Shown here one piece after another: positions 21,781-32,407 of a stretch of 64,000 nucleotides of DNA (position 1 is the first letter of the stretch; each line of letters starts with the position of its first letter). A model generated the notes under the pieces. The model made no database searches. It saw only the letters and a program-made list of their open reading frames with translations, and was not told where the DNA came from. Position numbers and translations under genes: made by a program. The stretch comes from Blumeriella jaapii (lineage: Eukaryota; Ascomycota; Leotiomycetes; Helotiales; Drepanopezizaceae), in NCBI GenBank assembly GCA_009599575.1, contig VWND01000075.1, positions 496,001 through 560,000 on the forward strand, read 5' to 3'.

Positions 21781-22332
21781 TCAGCGCTCCTCCTCGACTC
21801 TCCTACACCCCCACACCGTAATCTTCGGCTTCTTCCCGCCAACATCCACGGGCTGCCCAAAGCTGCCCACAGCCGTCTCCAGAGTTCCCAGACTCAGCAC
21901 CTCCTGCAGCTCTCTCGCCAGGCTCGCAGGCGTCAGCACTTCGCCGCCCATGGCGAGCAACTCGTCCTGATACTCGGCCCACGAGTCGAACTCGTTCTTG
22001 TCCAGCGGCGCGACGTGCACGTCCTCGCCGTGATACACGACGCGGTCCGGGCTCAGCTTCGTGAGCTGCATGGTCCCGATGTAAGTGTCGAGCTCGCCCC
22101 AGTCGACGACGGCCAGGATTAGCTCGCGCAGCGCGGGGAGTATGGTGAAGAGGTCGTTGAGTTCGCCGCGCCGCAGCGCCGCCCAGCACCGGTGATCGAG
22201 GATTAGTCGCCTGAGGACTTTTTTGACGGAAGGCGGGATCTGCTCTGTGAAGACGATGGGGTCGGAGGATTGCGCGTAGATGGCGTCGCAGATGCTGCCG
22301 TCGGGGTTGAGGAACGTGATGCTGGATGACAT
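21781..22332 (-). CDS. unknown protein, 183 residues
   Basis: A single exon starting at the ATG of MSSSITFLNPDGSICDAIYA (22330-22332); longer readings upstream lack an ATG. The centre (KKVLRRLILDHRCWAALRRG, then LNDLFTILPALRELILAVVD) resembles the strand-helix pattern seen after F-box or 2EXR domains in fungal proteins. No complete F-box motif is present. The C-terminus is PKITVWGCRRVEEER. The GC-rich coding sequence is clearly non-random against its flanks, which supports a gene. Function unknown. Confidence 0.62.
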   Translation of the reverse strand: MSSSITFLNPDGSICDAIYAQSSDPIVFTEQIPPSVKKVLRRLILDHRCWAALRRGELNDLFTILPALRELILAVVDWGELDTYIGTMQLTKLSPDRVVYHGEDVHVAPLDKNEFDSWAEYQDELLAMGGEVLTPASLARELQEVLSLGTLETAVGSFGQPVDVGGKKPKITVWGCRRVEEER

Positions 22333-23171
22333 GATGTGATTGATGGCACGGTGCGGGGAGTTGTTGATAGATCTCGGTTGATCGACCACCTCCACCTTTA
22401 TGTTGATATTAGGGTGTCCAAAGTCACGGGATAGCAGAGTATAAACTTTGGCTTTCGTATATCTGGTGGACCTGACAGTCTGTGTACGAAAAGTGTAAAA
22501 CCTACTTCCCGGCTCTTTTTGAACGTCACCATCCTTTTTAGCCGCTTGATTAACCGGATGCGATCTTAGCAGTGTGGCCCGATAAGGTCATTCATTAGTC
22601 GAGTATGCAAATAACATGATAGGTGGACAACATCGGTACTGTAGGTATCCGAAGTGTAGAACTTGTAGAACTTTCGCAATGATCGCGCCCATTTAAAGCT
22701 GTCGCGGCGAGATCTGGGGTAGTCTGAGAACGGTGGGTGAAACGGCAGTTCACTCTGACCATGGCATTTATTAAGAATCATCCCTACGAAAAATCAGGAC
22801 AAACTATTTTAATCGCAGAACCAGCAATAATTTACCTTCGAGCGAGGTAAGAATTTCAGAGACGAGGAAATCTACAGCGGGTCACGCCAGGAAGCAGCTT
22901 TTTAGATGAGAATAAGGTTGCGCTGAGAACCGATTCAATCCACAAGCCAGACGAAGAGAAAGAGAAAGTTCAGGTTTTCGATTGCAGGGGTACAGTACCG
23001 ACCCTCGGGGTGCGAGGTTGACGACGACCTCGCAGCCTTTACTTAATACACCTGTATGTGGTGCGTAGTACGAATACTCAGCTTTTTCGATCGCAACAAT
23101 CTCTTTTTTATGCCGCAGAAAAAAGTGGGTGTACTTGGAAAGGCTTGGAAAGCCAAAATTAGGCAATTGGC

Positions 23172-23296
23172 ACGATGATAATGATGGAATTGTTTAAAGT
23201 CTGGAGGGGCAGTAGGGCATTGGAGACGTGCTAAGCTGGGGATTTTCACATACATAAGACCCTCGAGAAAGCAGTTATTAAAAGAAATGTGTGACA
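23172..23296 (-). mobile_element. SINE-like element, copy 2
   Basis: A short GATGATAATGAT run is followed by TGTTTAAAGTCTGGAGGGG, GGGCATTGGAGACGTGCTAA, CTCGAGAAAGCAGTTATTAA and AAAGAAATGTGTGACA, in the same order as the element at 16060 but about 30 bp shorter in the middle. No target duplication is evident here. Confidence 0.6.
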
Positions 23297-23728
23297 AGTT
23301 TGTTAAAAGGCTCAAAAGAATTGCGATAAAACGGTAAAAATGGATAACACAAGAGAACACATCATACGATAGCACGACAAATCGAAAGCACAATGCAGCG
23401 CTTTCGAAGAATTGTACCACGCAGCTATTTGTCCCCCTGGATTCCTTTCAGCTCGGCTATCTGTAGCATCTTTCCTTCGCTTAAGTGCATCCATCACGAC
23501 TAATCTCCTGGTGGAGAGCCTCCCCATCAACTATGGAGCATTCTTCTAATGTATATAAGGCTCCCTCCCCTGAGCAACAACTGCGTTCTGTAGTTGTGGT
23601 TTTAAATGACTGTACGAAGACTGCTTCTTTCATGCCATGTGATCTCTCGGGCCCCCGTTGATTGACCTTAGGTAGGTCCCTTGTGCTCTATTGCCTATCG
23701 GCTGCATTCCGCTAGACGTAATTCAATG

Positions 23729-23737
23729 CTACTACTA

Positions 23738-23769
<32 letters not shown>
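23729..23769. repeat. (CTA)n microsatellite
   Basis: About thirteen CTA/TAC triplets with one interruption. Confidence 0.95.
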
Positions 23770-24505
23770 TGTGCTCTAATCATCACATATTTTCGATCAG
23801 ACAACTCGCTATTTTTCAACAAATAAAATAACGAGAAGAAAAGAATAGTGTTATAAGAATTGCTGTATGAGTTCCGCAGCCAAAAGCGGCAAATCGGTGC
23901 ACGTGAAAACCGCACAAGAAATAACCTGCGGTCTAATTTGAAATGCTCTTAGGAAGTATTACAAAAGAGCTGCTACGGCGGGATGAAAAACCCGGGATAG
24001 ACGTTTCAAAAGAGCTTTTCCTATTAGTATCAAAGGTTGAAACGGTAGAAGACTACCTAGTCTTCGTTACGTTGTGTTGATGCCGTATGATAAATTTTCT
24101 ATCCTACCTACCTTAGTATGCGCAGTTGGGCATCTCTAGTAAACACGTGATCAACATCACCCTCCGGGTTTTTACCAAGTTTCCCCAATCGTGATTGTTA
24201 CTTTTTAATCCGTGTAGACTTTGTACATGAATCTTCTATTTGGCACGTCTTCGTATTTCCTGGGAGGTTCTTAGGATGGCAACGTGGCGAGCTGCCACAA
24301 GCCCGCTTGAGCGTGAATTAATACAACAACATCAATGGCAGGGGTCGGTAATCCAAGTTTTAAACTAGTCACGTGTGCCTGCTTTTTTCCTCCCTCCAGT
24401 GACGCCAGGCTAAATCGGCAGGGAAGCCAGCCTGTCGAGCCAGGCATCGCGTCTTACTACATATACACAGTAACAACACAAGAAATCCGCTTTTTCCAAG
24501 TCCCA

Positions 24506-26034
24506 CTAGAAGTACTCGTCGTACGCTACAGACGGTTGGTAATCGCCCGGATGCTGGTACACCTCCGTTGGCAGCAGTTTCGGCTTCTGCACCTCCATCC
24601 TTCCAGTGCCGAACTCCGCCTGGATCTTCGGGGTCCACTCGTGCATCTTCACGACGCGCAAATGGTCCTGTATTTCTTGTCAGCAAGCCGCAGTATAATG
24701 ACGCACAAAAGGTCCGACGCTTCGTACCAGATGATGTGACTCTCGTATATCTTCTTTAAACTAAACATTTGTCAGAGGGTGGGTAGGTGGGAGGGGCTTC
24801 TGTGGGGGAAGCAGTGGGTACCTCTTCTTCTATTACGCCCTCCTCGGTCGCATCTATGTCTTCCAAAAGTTCCTTACTGCGCTGGAAATTCCTGACGGCG
24901 AACCCCATGACGTCCTCCAGGTCGTAGCCAGCCCGGTACATGTAAATAAAGCTGACGTAGGAGCACTCGAGGAAGCTCCTCTCACGCCCCGCCGCGCCTG
25001 CGTATCTGTTCAGGTAGGCCGCATATAGGAATGTGTAGGGCAGAGCCACGAACCACAGGCGTTTGAGAAAGAAGGAGGTGGCGATGAGCTGGACGGCAGG
25101 AACCGCGGCAATGTACTGAAATAAGCCGTGACTGAGTTCAACAGCGGGCGAGTTGATCGTTACCGCGGCTATGGCGCTGCTGATTATCGTGGCAAGGCCT
25201 GCTTCGTCCTCTGCTGCGCGCAAGGCGCCGCTATAGACTATCGTCCGGCCTTTCATGTCAGCCACACAGTCGGAGATGCCTGTATCGTCAGCGAAGAACC
25301 TGGACGCTGCACAGCAGGGGGTCGAGCAGCAAACTTACTAGGCGCGTTGACAACGTAGAGTTGCCACGATTCCGGGTCGTTCCCGCTGGCTTTCACCAGT
25401 CGGCTCCATATCTTCTTGACGACAATGGTCGTAGGATGATCATCCGGCCAGATGAGCCCTGGTTCCCGCGGGGCCATAGTCTCTAATACCGCCGCCATCA
25501 GCTTGGCCGAGCTGTCCCATTTCGCCTCCTCTCGCAGGATCCGCTCGAAACCGATGCAGTTGAAGTGCTTGCCTGCTTGCACAGGGGCTTCTTCTTGACA
25601 CGTGACCCCTAGACGACGAAAATGGGTAGTCAGCATCTCGCCCAAGGAAATGCTCTTAGAAGCAGGATACCCAGAAGCATGTGTAGAGGTCAGACGCCAG
25701 GATGTGGTACTCCAAGATGTCTCTGCCACTTACAAACGATCCCCACCGACGTGGCCATAACGATCCCCATCGTCCCCGACCGTCTCGCCCACCTCCTCCC
25801 CCTCGACTCGCGGTAGTTCTGGAAGTATACTTTGGGGCCGCCCTGCACGGGTTGCCCGTACCGATTGACCGGCTTTCCGTACTGGTTGTATGACGCTGGA
25901 GCCTGTCGGGGGAAGTGCTGGGAAAAATTGCCATAGCCTCGTTGTGCTGGCTGAGATAAAGAAAGACACGTTGACAAAGCTCTCCCTCGTGCTCTACCCG
26001 AGCGTGAGCCAGTGAATCCAATTCGACTTAGCAT
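24506..26034 (-). CDS. OMA1-like M48 family protein without HEXXH
   Basis: Four exons (25734-26034, 25339-25608, 24762-25279, 24506-24667) give about 416 residues. A mitochondrial-type leader (MLSRIGFTGSRSGRARGRAL) and a short span lead to EEAPVQAGKHFNCIGFER, DDHPTTIVVKKIWSRLVKAS and GRTIVYSGALRAAEDEAGLA, in the order of OMA1 metalloproteases, which cut inner-membrane proteins under stress. Where active members have HEXXH after GLAxxL, this protein has SAIAA (25164-25178), so two zinc-binding His and the catalytic Glu are gone. The following SFLECSYVSF matches the third-ligand region, and TYPPSD replaces the usual THPS. The last exon (HLRVVKMHEWTPKIQAEF) matches the family end; its donor, GTTTAA, is weak. 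Likely a pseudoprotease or a decaying paralogue. Confidence 0.72.
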
Positions 26035-27006
26035 CGTGGCGATCGAGCGATATAAAAGGCTATGGCAGGAAGAGAAATAGTGTTGTGCAGTACTTGGGTA
26101 CCTAGGTCGTGTCAAAGCCTTTTTTTACCTGCCCATGCGCGGTCCAGGTCACGTGCTTCTCGCATCGTAACGCAGCCGGGCGGGTGGCGTCCGTCGGCGG
26201 CGTGGGTCATCAGGTAGCACAACATCCAGGGACAAACATGTTAGCGAATTGCATAGAAAAATGACGTGTGATCACAATAGAAAGGAAGGAGATGACGAAC
26301 AGGAGTGGCTGGTTTCAATATGCCGTGCAGGACCTCCAGCTTCTGAAGGCACTGCAACGAATACTCGTTACACACCCGCAGTAAATAAACAAAGCCTGGC
26401 ACTTAGCGAACCAAGGGAAGCTTGAGCCCGCGGAAGCTTGAGCCAGCGTTACACTCTGATGCTCTGGGATGGAATCCTTGAAACAGCAAGGTTATCTATC
26501 CATAATGTAAATCTATGGCCGCGTGCTTGCCGACTGGTCTTTCTAGAGTATTTCATTTCCCAACACTCCCCTACCTACCCATGTGTTCTTCCGAAGAATT
26601 TTTGCTTTTGTGGCAGTTACGATGCTTATTTCTATCCACTCCAATAGCATTCGTTTTACTCGTTGGCTTAAGGAAACCAGCCTTTCATAGAAGTTCTTTT
26701 CCGTAGAGACGGCGCGGCTCGTAGAAGTGTGATTCGTAACGTGTAAAAGGCAAGAGGTGAGATGGTTCGTGGGCGAGATAGAGGCCTGATTCTTGTCAAA
26801 GTGCTTGAGAATTTTCTTCCTTTTCGTAAGTCCGGGATGCTATTCGCTAACGGCGGGTATATGTAAGTTGATCAGAATGTATATCTCTTGGGAAATGCTC
26901 TTTTTAACGCCCGACAGAAATTAACACGTGGAAATCAAACGCCCGGAGTGGACTACCTGTGTTAGTGCCCCCCTTCATACCACACATACCGCGCTGGCGC
27001 ATCAGA
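26035..27006. other. intergenic
   Basis: The left end is the promoter of the OMA1-like gene. No gene is supported in the remainder. Confidence 0.45.
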
Positions 27007-27415
27007 TTATTGCGGCAAGGTTGCAAAACTCCCAAAGGCCTTCCTCCTAACAGTATGCAACTCCTCCCTCTTTCGATCCAGCACCTTCTTCAAATCATCC
27101 GCCGTCCTATTGTCCAGCCACTCCTGCTCTTCTTTCCACGCTTCGGCCGCGAACTACTCCTTCTTGCCACCGATCCGGAAGGCGAGCCGCCGCATGTGCG
27201 AGTTCGGTACTTCCTGTGGTCCGAGTACTCGTGTCCGCGTGCCGGTTGATCTCCGCCAGTTTCTTCTCCGAGGCGGCGATCTCGGTTCTGAGGCTCGCGA
27301 TGTAGCGCTAGGATTTCTTCAGAGTGCAGACTGAGAACTCGGTTCCTGAGATGGTGGTTAAGAGATGCGTCTTTTGCGCTGAGACTTGGTGAAGGCGCTG
27401 TTTAATTGACGACAT
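27007..27415 (-). pseudogene. decayed coiled-coil protein gene
   Basis: The frame starts at MSSIKQRLHQVSAQKTHLLT and runs to TLKKS, then a TAG (27308-27310), and continues RYIASLRTEIAASEKKLAEI. The frame then shifts once (about 27180-27230) to MRRLAFRIGGKKE, a second TAG (27154-27156), and FAAEAWKEEQEWLD to a stop at 27007. Together these pieces read as one short charged coiled-coil protein of a type I have seen in fungal genomes without known function. Two stops plus at least one frameshift mean it is not expressed as a normal protein. This exceeds the one-base breaks elsewhere in the window. Confidence 0.6.
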
Positions 27416-28915
27416 AGTGATTTGGAATTTGACTGAACACGTTAACACAGAAGTCTGTATAGCTAGCATTAAATCTGGGACAGAAAAGGGGAGAATTATC
27501 CTGGAAAGTTATATCATTCCTCGATGTGGCACGGAATTCTGTGGCGGGTTTGGCACAGCATTTAGCTTGGCTGACTGACGTGCTGGCGTTGGTGTTTGCA
27601 TGGGCGGAGGTGTTCAGCGGTTTGTAACCTTGGCATGCAGGTCAAGAGAAACAGCCAATTCCAACCTGTACATATATCAAAATTGCAAGAAAACTTAGAG
27701 TAAAATTTTGTGAAGGGCTTTCAAAATAGGAGTGGGTTAGGCAAAAATAGTAAAAGTTTTGTGAATCAAAATCTACGTACCTCAGCTTGACAAACTCTTC
27801 GTCGATTGTGGAGACTTGAAGAAAAATCGCCTGGCACTCAGATTGGACACAAGAGATCTGGAATTGTTGGGATCTGTACGAAGAGACGCACTTGTCTCGG
27901 GTTCGTTTATCCGTATATATTGACTTTGCATCCTCGCCGAGTCAAGCGAGCGACCCCGAAGACAAGATTTCGACGATCACATCCTGACAGAAATTCGCTA
28001 CCATTTTTTAACTCTTCCCTGTGAGTTTCCTCGTAGTCCTGCTGAGCATGGAGGCTTGTCACTGCGCCCCAACTTAAGCACATCTTGTGGCTCCCAGATA
28101 CTACAGCTGCCGGTCCCGGCAATTTCCCGGCAATTTCTAGGCTACTCGTTTGAACAGTTACTCGATTCAAGGATAGGCAACTGAAAGACCTGCGCTCTAC
28201 GACGTTACAGTAGGAAATCTGTTACAGTAGATTCAACGGGCGAAAGCATAACATACAGGAGTAGCTGCTCACTCAAATTGAGTATTCTGCCAGTGAAAAG
28301 AGGTGTCTTTAGCACATGAGACCCCTTCCTCAAACTTGGCTGCCACCAGATCACAGTTCCACAACGGGAATCCCACTATCAAGTCTATAGCGCACAGCTA
28401 AAACATCAGATACACACCAAACGCGTAACTCGCACAAAGAAATGTGGCAATCGCCGCGATGTCACAAACGTATCAACAGCCTTGAACGCAAATCTCCGGC
28501 CCTAGGACCAGACCACGGTGGAAGGTCAGCGTCGGGCCCATCCACGAGTCCAACACGATGTAACGGCATCGCAAAGCACAAGGGCCATAGGCCGGAGAGG
28601 TAAAAGAAAGTCATCAGATTGCGGCAAACATCGATCCTCATGGGATCAACGTTCAGAGTTAACTTATTCGCCTGCCCGTTTTATCAGTGCTTGGTCTGGC
28701 TTGGCTCCCGCTCCCATTTGTCCGTGCGAAAGTAAATCACACTACTGTACTGTAAGTCAAGTAGACTTATCTCACGTACAGTGCCAAGCAAAAAAGTATA
28801 TATGTACTGGTTGTACATACTGTATACTGTAGTACTGCGTATGTATATCAACATCGATGGCCTCGGCACGACATCACCGATGTCCTGTTCCTTCTCTCTT
28901 TTTGCCATCGCGAAC
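27416..28915. other. intergenic
   Basis: About 1.5 kb between the decayed gene and the rhamnosidase. It is AT-rich on the left; the right 300 bp are the rhamnosidase promoter and leader. No gene is seen. Confidence 0.45.
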
Positions 28916-31206
28916 ATGTTTTGGTTGTGGACATTCATTCTTACCTCACTCGTGATACCCTCTGTACTGGCCGCAGACCATCCATGGCAGACCCAATTCC
29001 ATGCCGTGGGCGAGGACTGGCACAAGTATGTGCGGGCTCCCCCGCGGGAGATTGTACGACCTGCCCGCGTGCTCGGGTCGTATACATATGGCGACGTTAT
29101 CAATCCGGATGGCTTGATCACCGGCACGGCATCGACCATTCTGACGAGGATACCGAAGGACGCGACCGCGGCCGGGGCCTCAGACGTGACACCGTCGATC
29201 GTCGTCGACTGGGGCCAGAACATGGCCGGAATCGTCTCCATTGAATTCGGAGGTTCGCTCAACACGACTACAGGGCGGCCCGGTATCAGATTGGCATTCT
29301 CAGAAACGCTGCAGTTCCTGAGCAATGTGAGCGACTTTTCGCGATCGGATAATGTAAACAAGCGAATGCCGCTACATCCGAGCACAGTGCTGACACAGGC
29401 AGGGAGAAACCATCGATGATCACATCACGCCAGGAAGCGACCAGGTAAGAAAGAACACAACCAACCCATTAAGATATTTCATATTCGACAGAAACTAACA
29501 CCTGACAGATTGCCGTGCGCCCAGCTCCTTACACATGGACGAACACCCACGGCTGTGAATTTGGCGACCGCGTCTGTGCAGATGGTCTCCACGGGTTCCG
29601 ATACATGAAGATCTCTCTGGATGCTCTCCCCGCGGATGCACCTTACACGTCGTCCTATGGACAGGTCTCCATCACTTCCGTGAGCCTGGACTTCAGCGGT
29701 TTTCGTGGCACCCCCGAGACCTTCACCGGCTGGTTCGAGAGCTCGGACGAGCAGCTCAACCAGTGGTGGTATGACGGGGTCTACACGAATGACATGTGTA
29801 CCGACACGTTTCGAGCGAACGATACCGATCCTCGGCAGGCAGGGAGCTCGACGCTGATTGGGAAGCTGGTCCTTCACGATGGCGCGAAACGAGATCGGGA
29901 TCCATATGTTGGAGATCTTGCCGTTGCCTCAAGGACCTCCTATCTCAGCCACGACACTGCGGCGGCGACGAGGAACGTCCTGGCCGATATTGCGGATCAC
30001 CAACGAGCCGATGGCTGGCTTCCACCCGCAAGCATCAGAAACTACACGCTCCCGCTCTACGACTATCCCCTGTGGTGGGTCGTCTGTAGTTACGACCTCT
30101 TCATGTATACCGGTGACACGGCATACGTTACGAAGTACTACCCTCACCTCCGCAGAGTGCTCGACACATTCTACCCATCCACCACCAATCTCACGACCGG
30201 GCTCCTGAGCAAAGGCATTGGCGTCTCAGAGGGTTACGGCGACTACGCTTTCCTCCCTCGCTCGGGGACCATCACCTACTACAACGCCCTGTACGTGCTG
30301 GCCCTCGACCACGCGGCCTCCATCGCCCTCTCTCTCGGCCACGAAGCAGACTACGCGCGCTGGTTCTCGCGCGCGCGCACCGTCTCCAAGGCCATGGACC
30401 AGCTCTTCGACGCCTCCAGCGGCGCTTTCTACGACGGTGGCATCTGCAACGGCACCTTCTGCCCCACGCACGCCCAAGACGGCAACAGCCTCAGCATCCT
30501 CGCGGGCGCCACGAACACCACTCGCGCCAGATCGATCCTCGGCCACCTCTCAAGCCAGCACGCGCGCCCCTACGGCAACGCCTTCTACGACAACGACGTG
30601 CTGGGCCCCTTCTCGCAGCGCGTCTACGCCTTCATCTCCTACTTCGAGATCGCCGCGCGCTTCCGCACGGGTCTGGCCGTCTCCGCGCTCGAGGAGATCC
30701 GGCGCCTGTACGGCTGGATGAGCACGCACGACCCGGGCGTCACGACGTGGGAGGGCATCGGCCCCGGCGGCGTGCCGTTCGAGGACGGCTTCACCTCCCT
30801 GGCGCACGGCTGGGCCACGGGCATCGTGCCCGCGCTGACGAACTACGTGCTCGGCGTCGAGCCGACGGGGCCGGGCTTCTCCTCGTGGGCTGTGCGGCCG
30901 GTCCCAGGCGACGTGCGCTGGGCCAAGGGCGTGGTGCCCACCCCGAGGGGCCCGATCGAGGTCTCCTGGAATGGCAGCGCGAATGGCCTGTTCTCCCTGC
31001 GGGTGACGGCGCCGGTGGGCACGCGCGGCGTTGTGAGCGTGCCGCGAGGGGCTGGTAGGCGGCTGTATGTCAACTCGCAACTCGTCGTGCAGGCGGCGAG
31101 CGATGATGGCTATGTGAATGTGGCGGTTGACGGGGGCGAGACGCATACGGTTCTACAGTTGGATTCCGCTTTGGATATAACGATGATCGATCGATCAAAT
31201 GCATGA
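28916..31206 (+). CDS. secreted GH78 alpha-L-rhamnosidase
   Basis: Exons 28916-29353, 29403-29444 and 29509-31206 give 725 residues. The first 20 residues (MFWLWTFILTSLVIPSVLAA) are a signal peptide, and the start was chosen as the ATG directly before them. The body follows the fungal GH78 pattern: DWGQNMAGIVSIEFGG in an N-terminal beta domain, a six-hairpin barrel with WWYDGVYTNDMCTDTF, KRDRDPYVGDLAVASRTSYL and YPLWWVVCSYDLFMYTGDTA, and a C-terminal beta domain. GH78 enzymes remove terminal L-rhamnose from plant glycosides, rhamnogalacturonan or glycolipids. The middle exon has only 14 codons; using the second of two nearby acceptors (29402) gives SDNGETIDDHITPGSDQIAV, which fits the family, while the first runs into a stop. 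The gene is GC-rich compared with its flanks. Confidence 0.92.
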
Positions 31207-32407
31207 ATCCTTCTTCATCCCAAACGTTCACAAATCCTTGCGGTTCACACACGCGTGTCTCAATCCCTGCCTGTCAAGCAGTCATTTGACTCGCTTTTGC
31301 TACTCCTCACTCGTATCTACGCGTTCCATCTTAGCCAGCAAGTTCATCGTAAGACCCTCTGTCTCTCAAATGCCTTTGGGACACGTCCGGGTACCGCTTG
31401 CCACGCCCAGTCATGCAGACGTTCATCGTGTTGAGGGAAAGCGAAAGGCCAATTGTACAGTTAAGGTAAGCGAAGTATGTTTACAAAACAAACATCAGGA
31501 TGACATGACCGTGGTCACAGAAGACGGTAAGAACTTCCACGCAAAGATCGCCGCCGTCTTCACAGTGGGGAACCGTTTCGCTTGCGATTGCTCTCTGGTT
31601 GACTCGTAGGGGAGGTAGATAAATACTGTACGTACTGTAAGAGAGGAGGGCACGCCCCCCCCCCCCCCCCCTCCTCCATCACCACAAATTCACATGCTCG
31701 CTTCTCGGGGTTGCGGATTCTTCCCACGTTCGAGTTTGGGAGCGGAGGGGACGGGTGGTAGGGAGGGAGAAAGTGTACGTACTTTAGTTATGGTTCAAGA
31801 AGTCTTACATCGTAAACATGCTTATTGTCCGCCTTTGTCTTTAAGATTCCAGAAGGCCTTCTATAGCTTTACGGATTCGGAGCAAATATGCCCAGTAAGC
31901 GTTGATACATACAGATACGATCAAGTGGATTGAGACTAAACACGTGATCGCACGTGATGCCAAGGCCTTCTACGTGAGTGTGACGGGTCGAGGATCTGGA
32001 ACGTGCACGAGCCACTTCTGCGAACAACAACCAATCCACAGTTTCTCAATCCACATAGAACACCGAAGACCCAGCCTTTTGCACGACACTTCTCCTTTCT
32101 AGAAGCTTTCTGACAAGACATCATCATCATCTCTTCTGGTGTTCATGACCTATTAGTTTCTTTTCTTTTGAGCGATCTAGAACAAGTAGCTTCTTTTCTG
32201 ACCTTAGACACTTCCCAACAGCTGGATCCAACACAACCACGAACTTGAACACGTCCTCGTAAACCTTACACGACTCCCGCGGCGGCAAAAGTGAACTGAA
32301 GATTACATTCGATATTGCGAATTGAGAGAATATATCGGATCAACTAAATCGACACCACCACTCATGACGCAGCCCTTCTCGCCTCTCTCCTGCCTGTCCG
32401 TCCAAAT
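31207..32407. other. convergent intergenic region
   Basis: This lies between the 3' ends of the rhamnosidase and glyoxal oxidase genes. It contains a run of 17 C (31655-31671). No supported gene. Confidence 0.5.

Larger units (their letters stand above)
22333..24505. other. long gene-poor region
   Basis: About 2.2 kb without a supported gene. It holds copy 2 of the short retroposon-like element and a CTA/TAC microsatellite, both listed separately. The rest is AT-rich with scattered stops. Confidence 0.5.

Noticed and set aside
30218..30721. Ser/Thr/Pro-rich frame inside the rhamnosidase gene
   Set aside because: It is an out-of-phase reading of GC-rich GH78 codons, with biased composition only.
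31376..31609. A 78-codon plus-strand frame downstream of the rhamnosidase
   Set aside because: It has no motif or splice and lies in the expected 3' flank.
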